Notes under the pieces: model-generated
The model's database searches: none
The model's input: only the letters and a program-made list of their open reading frames with translations
Told to the model about the DNA's origin: nothing
Origin: Flavobacteriales bacterium
GTDB lineage: Bacteria; Bacteroidota; Bacteroidia; Flavobacteriales_G; Salibacteraceae
NCBI GenBank assembly: GCA_013204105.1
Contig: JABMOM010000028.1
Coordinates: 62,001 to 126,000, forward strand
Direction: 5' to 3'
Length of the DNA stretch: 64,000 nt
In this document: piece after piece, positions 34,107-43,057 of the stretch
How the letters are laid out: each line of letters opens with the position of its first letter
How positions within the stretch are numbered: the stretch's first letter is position 1
Position numbers and translations under genes: made by a program

Positions 34107-35900
34107 ATGCGATTCCTTTATGTACTTCCCTTGGCACTTATGTCGGTATTTAGCATCCATGCCTTTGGGCAGTGCAACAATGTATTGACCAATGGCGATG
34201 CCTCTTCGGGTTTAGCGGCTTGGAACTTTTCGTCTGGAACGGGAACCACCTGGACTATTCAAAACAACACCTACGGTCCTGCATTTGTCGCTTCGTATAA
34301 TTGGACCACCATGAACCAAACCGTGGACCTCTGGGCGAATGGCTACAGTGCCTCCTACCTCGACAACCTTGAGCCTGAGATCTCTTATATGCAGATGTAC
34401 AGGGGGCATACTGTCAATTATGCGGACAAATACTATTACAAAGTCGAACTGAGAAGCACAACGAATCAAGTCATTGCCAGTTACAGCCTCGGATCACAAT
34501 CCAGCGCCATTACAACTACCTCGGCATGGGATACGGTTGCAGGGAGTTTCACCAATTACGGTTCCGGTGTTCGGTATGTACGGGTAGAATGCGGGGGCGA
34601 TGATGCAGAATTCTGGGCTGGCAACTACGGCACGATCGTAGACAACAGCGTCGTGAGTGTTGCCAACATCATCAATGCCAATATTTGTTCTGGCACCTAC
34701 CTCTTCAACGGACAAGTCCTCAGCACCTCTGGGCAATACACGGGTAATTTTACAGGGCAGTACGGATGCGACTCCAACGTCATACTCAACTTACAAGTAG
34801 GCCCGTACAACATCAGCGACACCTTCGAACTCTGCAATGGTGACACCTTCTACTTCGACGGCTCATCGTATACCAGCACTTCTACCCTATCCGGTAATTT
34901 TTCTTCTACCGCTGGATGCGATTCAAACGTCAATTACCAAGTAAACTTCCGCGACACCTACAACGATAGCATCAATGCGGGCATTTGCCCAGGAGAAGGC
35001 TATGACTTTGATGGGCAGATGCTTTTCATACCTGGTAATTACTCCGGAGCTTTTACCAGCCAATACGGATGTGACTCCTTGGTGGAATTGGCATTGGTTT
35101 TCAATCCTGTGGATTTTTTACAGATCACCGATTACCTCTGCCCTGGGGAGACCTATGACTTTGGAGGAACGCCGATCACGGCTGCCGGAACCTATACCGG
35201 CCAGTTCACCAACGGCTATGGCTGCGACTCTACCGTGATGCTGACCCTCCTTCAAGATCAGGAGTACGATATCGAAGAGCAAGTGGTCTTGTGCGAGGGG
35301 GAAAGCATATTCTTAGGCACTCAGACGATCACCGAGGCTGGAACGTATTCGGAAACGTTTGCCACCAGCGGCGGAGGCTGTGATTCTATTGTCACTCTGG
35401 AAGTTTCTGTGATGGACATCAACACTGGGGTAACGATTGGAGAGACCTTCTTATCATCCAAAGATGGGCAAGCAGGAAGCACCTATCGATGGCTCAATTG
35501 CAATCAGGAAAAGACGGTTATCGCGGGAGCTGCCAGTCAGTCCTACAATCCGCCCCTCGGTGGATCCTACGCTGTAGAGGTAACCAATGGAGATTGTGTG
35601 GATACCTCGGCGTGTAAGAAGTTCACGCCCGTTGGATTGGAAGAGCTCAATCGCACTTCTCTTTCCGTTTATCCAAATCCTGCCAATGACATGATTCAAG
35701 TCGTTGCAAATGAACAGTTGCGCATAACGGCTTTGCAGCTCACAGATATGCAAGGGCGTATTGTATTGCAAAAGCGCATGGCGGCAGGCCAAGGTAAATT
35801 TGACCTTGACATCAGCGGTGTAGCCGTTGGTTCCTATGTGTTGTCGGTTCAATCCGTTGACGGAGATTGGTTCCAACACATACTTTCTGTGGTGCGCTAA
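34107..35900 (+). CDS. T9SS cargo with FBA-like glycan-binding N-terminus and five GCDS repeats
   Basis: A 597-residue protein from ATG 34107; signal peptide about 1-22. Residues 23-182 closely follow the F-box-associated (FBA) domain of eukaryotic FBXO2/Fbs1: N-terminal VLTNGDASSGLAAW, FVASYNWTTMNQTVDLWANG, LDNLEPEISYMQMYRG, a KYYYKVEL strand, and SFTNYGSGVRYVRVECGG with DDAEFWAG. The Trp (W170) matches a key sugar-binding Trp of Fbs1; the preceding Tyr is Phe here. Five repeats of about 65 residues follow, each with C-x-GE/GD-x-Y/F-F-x-G and GCDS (about 190-455). An Ig-like domain with WLNC and a type A sorting tail (VYPNPAND ... GSYVLSVQ) end it. Probably a secreted glycan-binding surface protein; binding is inferred. 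Confidence 0.85.
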   Translation: MRFLYVLPLALMSVFSIHAFGQCNNVLTNGDASSGLAAWNFSSGTGTTWTIQNNTYGPAFVASYNWTTMNQTVDLWANGYSASYLDNLEPEISYMQMYRGHTVNYADKYYYKVELRSTTNQVIASYSLGSQSSAITTTSAWDTVAGSFTNYGSGVRYVRVECGGDDAEFWAGNYGTIVDNSVVSVANIINANICSGTYLFNGQVLSTSGQYTGNFTGQYGCDSNVILNLQVGPYNISDTFELCNGDTFYFDGSSYTSTSTLSGNFSSTAGCDSNVNYQVNFRDTYNDSINAGICPGEGYDFDGQMLFIPGNYSGAFTSQYGCDSLVELALVFNPVDFLQITDYLCPGETYDFGGTPITAAGTYTGQFTNGYGCDSTVMLTLLQDQEYDIEEQVVLCEGESIFLGTQTITEAGTYSETFATSGGGCDSIVTLEVSVMDINTGVTIGETFLSSKDGQAGSTYRWLNCNQEKTVIAGAASQSYNPPLGGSYAVEVTNGDCVDTSACKKFTPVGLEELNRTSLSVYPNPANDMIQVVANEQLRITALQLTDMQGRIVLQKRMAAGQGKFDLDISGVAVGSYVLSVQSVDGDWFQHILSVVR

Positions 35901-35956
35901 GATTTCTTTTGAAGCCTCTCGGAGGTCAGGATACTAGTCCGTACATTCGCATTTGA

Positions 35957-36059
35957 CTTATCAAGAAAGACCGAGGGATTAGGCCCTTTGACGTCTTAGC
36001 AACCTCCGAGCTTCGGAAAGGTGCTAAATCCGACTCCACCGCCGGTGGGGAAAGATGAG
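35957..36059 (+). ncRNA. SAM-I (S-box) riboswitch
   Basis: The leader of metH shows P1 (CTTATC 35957-35962 with GATGAG 36054-36059), the P2/k-turn region (GAGGGATTAGGCCC), the conserved TTAGCAACC, P3 (CCGAGCTTCGG), AAGGTGCTAAATCCGAC and P4 (CCACC-GCC-GGTGG). These are the hallmarks of the SAM-I aptamer. It should sense S-adenosylmethionine and turn down metH/metF expression when SAM is high. No terminator with a T run is obvious between 36059 and the ATG at 36108, and no Shine-Dalgarno is present, so the expression platform is unclear. Confidence 0.93.
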
Positions 36060-36107
36060 TTCAAGATAGATACCCTCTATTTCTTGACAGGTCACAGATA
36101 CACGACA

Positions 36108-37106
36108 ATGACGCTATACGACCTGGCACAACATAAGATCCTCATCCTCGACGGAGCGATGGGAACGATGATTCAACGGCATTCCTTGGATGAAGATGAC
36201 TTTCGCAATGCAGCGTTGAAGGACCATCCGAATTCCTTGAAGGGCAACAACGACTTGCTGTCGCTCACGCGACCCGACATTATTTTAGACATCCACCGGA
36301 AGTACTTTGAAGCGGGATGTGATATCGTTGAGACCAACACTTTCAGCAGCACGACCATCGCCCAAGCCGACTATGCGCTCGAGCATCTCGCCTACCCTTT
36401 GAATTTAGCTTCTGCACAATTGGCGCGGCAAGCAGCAGACGAGCACAGCACCCCCGATCGACCGCGCTTTGTGGCCGGATCGATGGGGCCGACCAACCGA
36501 ACCGCTTCCATGAGTCCTGATGTGAACCGCCCTGGATTCCGAGCCATCACCTTTCACGCGCTTGTAGACGCCTATGTGGAACAAACCAGGGGTTTGATGG
36601 ACGGAGGAGTAGATATCCTGATGGTCGAGACCGTGTTTGACACACTCAACGCGAAAGCGGCTGTGTTCGCCATACAATCTGTATTCGATGAGCGTGGGAC
36701 GACCCTGCCGATCATGGTGTCTGGCACGATCACCGATGCGAGTGGGAGGACGCTCAGCGGACAGACCGCGCACGCCTTCTTGATTTCGCTTTCGCATGTT
36801 CCCATGTTTTCCATTGGCCTGAATTGCGCACTCGGGGCAGATCAGCTCATGCCGTACATCGATACCTTGAGTCAGCACGCAGACGTATTGATCTCAGCCC
36901 ATCCCAATGCTGGACTCCCCAACGCCATGGGCGCCTATGATCAAGACCCTGAAGAATTTGCTGCGTTGCTCAAGGAATACTTCAAACGTAACCTGATCAA
37001 CATTGCCGGTGGTTGCTGCGGCACTACACCCGATCACATCAAGGTCATGGCCGAAGTCGCGGCGGATTTCGCTCCTCGTCCCATCTCAACACGCACAACG
37101 GCATGA
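36108..37106 (+). CDS. metH: Methionine synthase part 1: homocysteine S-methyltransferase domain
   Basis: A 332-residue protein from ATG 36108; the longer frame starting at 36021 begins inside the riboswitch and is discarded. It contains only the homocysteine-binding barrel: [11 protein letters not shown] at the start, ETNTFSST, and zinc ligands C240 (GLNC) and C303/C304 (GGCCGTTP). In one-chain MetH this is the first of five modules. Here the gene stops after it and the next gene supplies the rest. The stop and the next start overlap as ATGA, indicating translational coupling. The pair must assemble to transfer the methyl group from methyl-THF to homocysteine via cobalamin. Confidence 0.95.
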   Translation: MTLYDLAQHKILILDGAMGTMIQRHSLDEDDFRNAALKDHPNSLKGNNDLLSLTRPDIILDIHRKYFEAGCDIVETNTFSSTTIAQADYALEHLAYPLNLASAQLARQAADEHSTPDRPRFVAGSMGPTNRTASMSPDVNRPGFRAITFHALVDAYVEQTRGLMDGGVDILMVETVFDTLNAKAAVFAIQSVFDERGTTLPIMVSGTITDASGRTLSGQTAHAFLISLSHVPMFSIGLNCALGADQLMPYIDTLSQHADVLISAHPNAGLPNAMGAYDQDPEEFAALLKEYFKRNLINIAGGCCGTTPDHIKVMAEVAADFAPRPISTRTTA

Positions 37107-39772
37107 GCGATCGATCGGACATAGTACTTGAGCTTTCTGGCTTGGAACCCTTGGTAGTGCGCAAGGATTCAAACTTCGTCAACGTGGGTGAGCGCACCAA
37201 TGTAGCCGGCTCCAAGAAGTTCCTTCGACTCATCAATGAAGGCGACTTCGACGAAGCACTTTCCATCGCCAGAGACCAGGTCGAAGGCGGAGCACAGATC
37301 TTGGACGTGAACATGGATGATGGTCTGATCGATGGCAAGGAAGCCATGGTCAACTTCCTTAACCTCATCGCTGCTGAACCAGATATTGCACGGATTCCAA
37401 TCATGATCGACTCCTCCAAGTGGGAAATCATCGAGGCAGGTTTACAAGTGGTGCAAGGAAAGGCAGTCGTCAACAGTATCAGCCTCAAAGAAGGCGAGGA
37501 AAGCTTTATACAACAAGCCAAGGCAGTACAGCGCTACGGTGCTGCAGTCATCGTCATGGCCTTCGATGAAGAGGGTCAAGCCGACAGCTATGCCCGGCGC
37601 ATCGGAATTTGCGAGCGCGCCTATCGCCTACTCGTCGACCGCGTCGGCTTTCACCCGAAGGACATCATCTTCGATCCGAACATCTTTCCCGTGGCGACTG
37701 GCATGGAAGAGCACCGCCAGAACGCCTTGGATTTCTTCCGGGCCACTACTTGGATCAAAGAACACCTTCCCCACGCCCACGTGAGTGGTGGGGTGAGCAA
37801 TGTCTCCTTCTCCTTTCGAGGAAACAACAAGGTGCGGGAAGCCATGCATTCGGCCTTTCTCTACCATGGGATCAAAGCCGGTATGGACATGGGCATCGTC
37901 AACCCAACGATGCTGGAGGTGTACGATGACATTCCCAAAGACCTGCTAGAGCGCGTAGAAGATGTACTGCTCGACCGACGCGACGATGCTACGGAGCGCC
38001 TGATGGCATTCGCGGAGAACGTAAAACAAGATGTAAGGACCGAAAACGGGACGCCAGAGTGGAGGACTTGGGACGTTAGGAAACGCATGGAATATGCTTT
38101 GGTAAAGGGCATTGCGGACTTTATCGTTGAAGACACGGAAGAAGCGCGTCAGCTGTTGGAGCGACCCTTGCACGTTATTGAAGGGCCGCTGATGGACGGC
38201 ATGAACGTGGTCGGTGATCTCTTTGGATCCGGAAAGATGTTTTTGCCGCAGGTGGTGAAGAGTGCACGGGTCATGAAAAAGGCCGTTGCCTACCTCACCC
38301 CCTACTTGGAAGCTGAAAAATCTGACGGTGCGAAGACCGCAGGAAGGATCTTGTTGGCCACGGTGAAGGGCGACGTACACGACATCGGCAAAAACATAGT
38401 TGGGGTGGTGCTCGCATGCAACAACTATGAGGTGATCGATCTTGGAGTGATGGTTCCGGCAGATAAGATCTTGCGCGAGGCGATTGCACAGGAAGTAGAC
38501 ATCATCGGATTGAGCGGACTGATTACACCATCGCTGGATGAAATGATTCATGTAGCGGAAGAAATGGAGCGCCAAGGCATGACCTTGCCGCTACTTATCG
38601 GAGGAGCCACCACTTCAAGGGTGCATACGGCCATCAAGATCGAGCAAGCCTACCCACACGGCGTGGTGCATGTAAACGATGCCTCTCGCGCAGTTCCCGT
38701 GGCTGGAAAATTGAATTCCGAAGCACGCGACAACTTTCTTCAATCCATAAAAGAAGAATACGTCACCGTGCGAGAAAACTACGCGTTGTCTCAAGGTAGG
38801 AAGTCCTATTTGCCGCTGGAGGACGCCCGCAACAAAAAAGAATCCGTCGATTGGAGCGCGTACAATCCAACTGTCCCAAAACGACTGGGCGTAACCAGCA
38901 TAGAAGCAAGCGTCGAGGACTTGAGGCCTTTCATCGATTGGACACCCTTCTTTCACACTTGGGAGATCAAGGGTAAATTCCCAGAGGTCTTTGAGCGTGG
39001 CGGCATAGGTGAGCAAGCGCGTTCCATCTACGACGATGCTAATGCCCTGCTCGACCAGCTCGCAAACAGCCGCCAACTCGGAATCAAAGGAGTGGTTGGA
39101 TTGTTCCCCGCAAACAGCGTTGGAGACGACATTGAGGTCTACGCAAACGAAGATCGAACCGAGTGCCAAGACGTCTTCCGAACCCTTCGCCAACAGCAAA
39201 AAAAGACGGCATCCGAACCGAATTTAGCGATGGCTGACTTCATTGGCCCAAAGGGAATCAACGATTACATCGGAGCTTTTGCGGTTACGACTGGATTGAA
39301 CATAGAACCCTTGATCGCCGAACGCGAAGCAGACCATGACGACTATGGTTCGATCATGGTGAAGGCTGTGGCCGATCGCCTTGCCGAGGCATTTGCGGAA
39401 TTTCTGCATCAAAAAGTACGGCGAGAATTTTGGGGATATGCCAGCGATGAAGCATTGGGCAACGACGACTTGATCAAGGAGAAATACAGTGGCATACGTC
39501 CAGCACCTGGCTATCCGGGCTGCCCGGACCATCTTGAGAAGCTGGCGATATGGCGATTACTCGACGTAGAAAAGCACACGGGAATCACCCTAACCGAGTC
39601 ATTGGCAATGCAGCCGGCGGCTTCTGTGTGTGGCTACTATATCGCACATCCCCAATCGCGCTACTATGGTTTGGGTAAGATCCTGGATGATCAAGTGGAA
39701 GACCTCGCTCAACGCAAGGGCATGGATAAAGAAGAACTAAAGAAATGGTTGAGGCCCGTCCTCGCCGAATGA
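37103..39772 (+). CDS. metH: Methionine synthase part 2: pterin, cobalamin and activation domains
   Basis: An 889-residue protein from ATG 37103, overlapping the preceding stop. Domain order: methyl-THF (pterin) binding ([14 protein letters not shown] at the start, [14 protein letters not shown]), B12 cap, cobalamin-binding Rossmann domain with the lower axial ligand H426 in VHDIGKN plus [13 protein letters not shown], and the C-terminal reactivation domain with [12 protein letters not shown], which binds SAM. All parts of MetH except the homocysteine module are present, so the two genes together equal one complete B12-dependent methionine synthase. Division of metH at this point is known in Bacteroidota. 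Transcription is presumably controlled by the upstream SAM riboswitch. Confidence 0.96.
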   Translation: MSDRSDIVLELSGLEPLVVRKDSNFVNVGERTNVAGSKKFLRLINEGDFDEALSIARDQVEGGAQILDVNMDDGLIDGKEAMVNFLNLIAAEPDIARIPIMIDSSKWEIIEAGLQVVQGKAVVNSISLKEGEESFIQQAKAVQRYGAAVIVMAFDEEGQADSYARRIGICERAYRLLVDRVGFHPKDIIFDPNIFPVATGMEEHRQNALDFFRATTWIKEHLPHAHVSGGVSNVSFSFRGNNKVREAMHSAFLYHGIKAGMDMGIVNPTMLEVYDDIPKDLLERVEDVLLDRRDDATERLMAFAENVKQDVRTENGTPEWRTWDVRKRMEYALVKGIADFIVEDTEEARQLLERPLHVIEGPLMDGMNVVGDLFGSGKMFLPQVVKSARVMKKAVAYLTPYLEAEKSDGAKTAGRILLATVKGDVHDIGKNIVGVVLACNNYEVIDLGVMVPADKILREAIAQEVDIIGLSGLITPSLDEMIHVAEEMERQGMTLPLLIGGATTSRVHTAIKIEQAYPHGVVHVNDASRAVPVAGKLNSEARDNFLQSIKEEYVTVRENYALSQGRKSYLPLEDARNKKESVDWSAYNPTVPKRLGVTSIEASVEDLRPFIDWTPFFHTWEIKGKFPEVFERGGIGEQARSIYDDANALLDQLANSRQLGIKGVVGLFPANSVGDDIEVYANEDRTECQDVFRTLRQQQKKTASEPNLAMADFIGPKGINDYIGAFAVTTGLNIEPLIAEREADHDDYGSIMVKAVADRLAEAFAEFLHQKVRREFWGYASDEALGNDDLIKEKYSGIRPAPGYPGCPDHLEKLAIWRLLDVEKHTGITLTESLAMQPAASVCGYYIAHPQSRYYGLGKILDDQVEDLAQRKGMDKEELKKWLRPVLAE

Positions 39773-39784
39773 CGAACGATTGAA

Positions 39785-40744
39785 ATGAAAGTAACCGAAC
39801 ACATCAAGCGCGCCGAGAAAACCCTGTTCTCGATAGAAGTACTGCCTCCCCTCAAAGGGCAAACCATCCATTCGATCTACGAGACCATGGATAAGTTGAT
39901 GCCTTACGACCCTGCCTTTGTAGACGTGACCTATCACCGCCAAGAGGTCGTTTACAGGGAAGTGGAGAAAGGACTGATGAAAAGGCATGCTGTGCGAAAG
40001 CGTCCTGGAACGGTCGGAATCTGCGCGTCCTTGATGAACAAGTACAACATCGACACGGTGCCCCACATCATTTGTGGGGGCTTTTCTAAGGATGAAACGG
40101 AAGATGCCTTGATCGACTTGAACTTTTTAGGTATTGAGAATGTATTGGTTTTGCGAGGCGATCCCATAAAGTCTGAAGGTATTTTCAAACCCGAGCCGGA
40201 CGGACACGCCTATGCCAGTGATTTGCTCCAACAAGTAGTGCAAATGAACGAAGGTGAATACTTGGATGAAGAATTGAGGAACAGCTCCAAGACCAATTTT
40301 TGCATTGGTGTGGCAGGATACCCCGAAAAACATTTTGAAGCTCCGAATTTCAAGAGTGACATGAAGTTCTTAAAGAAGAAGGTTGATCTCGGGGCAGAAT
40401 ACATTGTCACCCAGTTGTTCTACGACAACAAGATGTATTTCGACTTCGTGAAAAAATGCAGGGCGGCGGGCATAGAGGTACCGATCATTCCGGGACTGAA
40501 ACCCATCACGTCCAGGAAGCAGTTGAACATTGTCCCTCACTTCTTTCACGTCAACTTACCCGAAGCGTTGGTAGACGGCATCGAAGACGCCAAGACAGAC
40601 GAACAAGTGCGGCAAAAGGGGGTGAAATGGTGCATCCAGCAATCCGAAGAATTGATCGATGCTGGGGTTCCCGTTATGCACTACTACACCATGGGAAAGG
40701 CCAAGAGTATACAAGAGGTGGCCGAGGCCGTGTTTGGGAAATAA
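39785..40744 (+). CDS. metF: Methylenetetrahydrofolate reductase
   Basis: A 319-residue protein matching MetF: SIEVLPPLKG at the start (catalytic Glu in the FSIEVLPP strand), VDVTYHRQE, HIICGGFSKDE, NVLVLRGDP and GAEYIVTQLFYDN, then IPIIPGLKPI. It reduces methylene-THF to methyl-THF with NAD(P)H and FAD, supplying the methyl donor used by the adjacent MetH pair. It begins 12 bases after the metH part 2 stop, so it is the last gene of the SAM-responsive operon. It converges with the small membrane protein gene downstream. Confidence 0.97.
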   Translation: MKVTEHIKRAEKTLFSIEVLPPLKGQTIHSIYETMDKLMPYDPAFVDVTYHRQEVVYREVEKGLMKRHAVRKRPGTVGICASLMNKYNIDTVPHIICGGFSKDETEDALIDLNFLGIENVLVLRGDPIKSEGIFKPEPDGHAYASDLLQQVVQMNEGEYLDEELRNSSKTNFCIGVAGYPEKHFEAPNFKSDMKFLKKKVDLGAEYIVTQLFYDNKMYFDFVKKCRAAGIEVPIIPGLKPITSRKQLNIVPHFFHVNLPEALVDGIEDAKTDEQVRQKGVKWCIQQSEELIDAGVPVMHYYTMGKAKSIQEVAEAVFGK

Positions 40745-40799
40745 GCCGCGAAACCTCTACCGCTTAAATGACCTGGCTACACCGGACAAGACAGAACGA

Positions 40800-41084
40800 C
40801 TAATGCCCTGCGAAAGGTGTTCCGAAGATCCCAACCGCAAGTTCTGCCCAAACCAGCAGCAGCATGGCCAATATGGCTATTGAGAGGAGTACTCGCATTT
40901 GCGTAGCCTTCACCTTGCGGAATACCAAATCGATTGCATATCCCGTACCTATAAAAAGTACGGCTGCCACCATGAAGTCAGAGATGGACCAGTTTACTTC
41001 ATCCGTGAATTGCATAGCGATGAGTGGGATAAGCAATAAAGCGAGGGAAATCGATGCAATGATGTTCAGTCTATTTTTCTTCAC
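40800..41084 (-). CDS. Small membrane protein, three helices
   Basis: A 94-residue protein with hydrophobic segments at about 7-25, 35-55 and 65-90 joined by short charged loops (the FRKVKATQMR loop is basic). It has no recognised domain or motif. Size and layout match small conserved-hypothetical membrane proteins common in Flavobacteriia. It is monocistronic, convergent to metF, and 125 bases downstream of the AlgX-like gene's stop on the same strand. Confidence 0.65.
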   Translation of the reverse strand: MKKNRLNIIASISLALLLIPLIAMQFTDEVNWSISDFMVAAVLFIGTGYAIDLVFRKVKATQMRVLLSIAILAMLLLVWAELAVGIFGTPFAGH

Positions 41085-41208
41085 GACGTTGAATGTTTAG
41101 AACGTTTCCAGCATAACGCCCTTCATGGGCCCTCATTGTTTTGGCGCTCACCAAAATACGTTATAAAAGACTTTTACTGAATCTACTAGAATATGAAGAA
41201 GGCTTCAA

Positions 41209-42339
41209 TCAATACACCAGATTAAAAATTCCAAACCCAAATCGCGCGAGCGACGGTTCACCCATCACCAGTAATACCGCGTCGGCATTTTCAATGGCCT
41301 GTCTCCTCAGCTCATCGGTCAGTGGGATACGCTCATCCGTTTCCGTCATCACCAAGGATTGGTTGTAGTAGAAGAACTTGCTCTCGGGAGCGAAGAGACC
41401 TTGATGAATGCCCAAGTAATAGTAGGTCCAATAGTAGCTATCCCCGATCACCACGACATTGGGTCGTTCGCCTTCTGAAAAGGCGAGTTTCGGGTAGGCC
41501 AATTCTTCATTATCTGGGCCCATCATGATGTTAAGCAGATCGTGTAAATCCTTATCGGTATAGCGAGGTTCGTCTGATAGTTCAAGATCACTGAACGAGA
41601 CTTTGGGCAGTCGAATGCCTTCTTCCGCAAAGGCAAAGCGCAGGTAATCCACTGAAATTGCCGCCCCAAAGACGCTCCAATGCGTTCCTTGTTTGCTGTG
41701 CAATGGGTGTGCTGGACCCTGTTCATAGTCGTACTGAAATAAATCAATGGCATCATAGACCGCATAACCTCGGTTTCTCAGTCGTGGGATCAAGGCTTCG
41801 TAGTTGGTCAGTTTGGGTTTGCAATCAAGAACCACTTTCTCACGAAGCGTCCGCCATTTATTAGGTGCCACCAGAATGACCAAGCCCTTACCCTTTGCGA
41901 TAAGGGCATTTCTGAAGTGATCCACTGACGTGATCGTTTCTTCGATGGCCTCTTCCCCCATGAAATCCTCACCGCATATGCTGGATTGATACGCCGTTTC
42001 GAAGAGGGTTCCATCTTCACCATAGGTGATCTGGGCATTGTGCTCATCAAAAAGGGAGTAACGCAATTGATTCACCAAGCGCACCAAAGCTGGGCGAAAA
42101 CCGAATTGCTTGACGCTTTGTTGTTCGCAGTTGTCTTGCCACTGACCTGTAGACCAACTCTGCCATGTCAAAGGCTTGCTGGATGAAACATGCTCCGCAC
42201 CCGCTAGTGGCGTCTGAGGTAAAATATGAAAGAGGGACTGCACGCATAGCACAGCCAGAAACGCCAAAGCAAGTAAGTAGAGGGTCCGATCAGAATTCTT
42301 TCTTTCGATTGCGGATCTGTTTGGTAAAAAAGTACCCAA
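41209..42339 (-). CDS. AlgX/AlgJ-like SGNH acetyltransferase-type protein
   Basis: About 376 residues if started at TTG 42339; no in-frame ATG is available, and the first 50 bases overlap the barrel gene upstream. One N-terminal anchor helix (about 18-38) leads to an SGNH-like domain: VVIGDSYYW (GDS 299-301) supplies the nucleophilic Ser, and GTHWSVFGA (218-226) the His block. In AlgX/AlgJ the His block is D-x-H; here Gly replaces the Asp. Members O-acetylate exported polysaccharides with an MBOAT partner, but none is near. The activity and glycan are therefore uncertain. Confidence 0.75.
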   Translation of the reverse strand: MGTFLPNRSAIERKNSDRTLYLLALAFLAVLCVQSLFHILPQTPLAGAEHVSSSKPLTWQSWSTGQWQDNCEQQSVKQFGFRPALVRLVNQLRYSLFDEHNAQITYGEDGTLFETAYQSSICGEDFMGEEAIEETITSVDHFRNALIAKGKGLVILVAPNKWRTLREKVVLDCKPKLTNYEALIPRLRNRGYAVYDAIDLFQYDYEQGPAHPLHSKQGTHWSVFGAAISVDYLRFAFAEEGIRLPKVSFSDLELSDEPRYTDKDLHDLLNIMMGPDNEELAYPKLAFSEGERPNVVVIGDSYYWTYYYLGIHQGLFAPESKFFYYNQSLVMTETDERIPLTDELRRQAIENADAVLLVMGEPSLARFGFGIFNLVY

Positions 42340-43057
42340 TCTTCAGGTCAATTCCAAAACTATTCATCCTCACCGAAAAAGGGTCACTCGATGAGAAGGC
42401 TCCAAAATAGTCGCGGGCATTGTTGATCTGCCACTTGTACATGGGCTGAATCACCATTACAATGCGGCTTTTGACGTAGGCGGATATACCCACCCCGAAA
42501 TGCGCTCCGATGTAGTAGTCCTTGAATAAGTTCACGGACGTGGCTCCCGGCGAATTGTCGAAAAAGCCTTGTTGTGGCGTGTCTTCTCCGGAGTAATAAT
42601 TATTGCGTACGCGCTCAGCGAAGAGCCATCCGCCTGCAAGACCAGCGGTATAGATCATTTCCACCTTCCTTTTCAGGCGGTGGTGAATGTTGATGTACAA
42701 GGGGACCGCCGCGATGTGCATGCTCGCCAAGGTGACGCCTATTTGTCCTTCGTTTCCGCTAGAATTGGTAGTTGGATCCTCGAGTATCTCGTTTCGAAAT
42801 CCCTTGTTCATGTACATAAGACCCGTGCTCAAACTCAGCGAGGGGTCGAAGAAACGCTTGTACTCAAATCCGAAATTGTAGCTGAGTTTGGTGCCCCATA
42901 AATTATTGTAAAGCGGAGCATTGATGCTCTGTCCAAACCGCACCCATTCGGCAGTGGGGGAAAGCAATAATGTCAATTGAAACTTCTCATCGCCCGCTCG
43001 GAGAGAGGGTAAGAAGAGCAAAACAAGGCAGATAAAGGCAAATGCCCTCCGCATCAC
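42290..43057 (-). CDS. PorT-like outer-membrane beta-barrel protein
   Basis: A 255-residue protein with signal peptide ending at LRAG. The mature part shows eight or so amphipathic strands with Gly/aromatic turns: WGTKLSYNFGFEYKRFF, SLSTGLMYMNKGF, VPLYINIHHRL, IYTAGLAGGWLF, GAHFGVGISAYV, and a C-terminal FGIDLKIGYFF strand. This is the pattern of the PorT/outer-membrane-barrel (OMP_b-brl_2) group. It overlaps the E1 dehydrogenase stop by four bases upstream and the SGNH gene by 50 bases downstream, so the three form one transcript. No substrate can be named. Confidence 0.75.
   Translation of the reverse strand: MMRRAFAFICLVLLFLPSLRAGDEKFQLTLLLSPTAEWVRFGQSINAPLYNNLWGTKLSYNFGFEYKRFFDPSLSLSTGLMYMNKGFRNEILEDPTTNSSGNEGQIGVTLASMHIAAVPLYINIHHRLKRKVEMIYTAGLAGGWLFAERVRNNYYSGEDTPQQGFFDNSPGATSVNLFKDYYIGAHFGVGISAYVKSRIVMVIQPMYKWQINNARDYFGAFSSSDPFSVRMNSFGIDLKIGYFFTKQIRNRKKEF

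Noticed and set aside
36021-36107. Longer start for metH part 1 (from GTG 36021)
   Set aside because: The start lies inside the SAM riboswitch aptamer and the extension does not resemble MetH N-termini.
37946-38575. 209-codon frame antisense to metH part 2
   Set aside because: Lies wholly inside a well-supported gene and its protein has no domain features; base composition of the strand explains the open frame.
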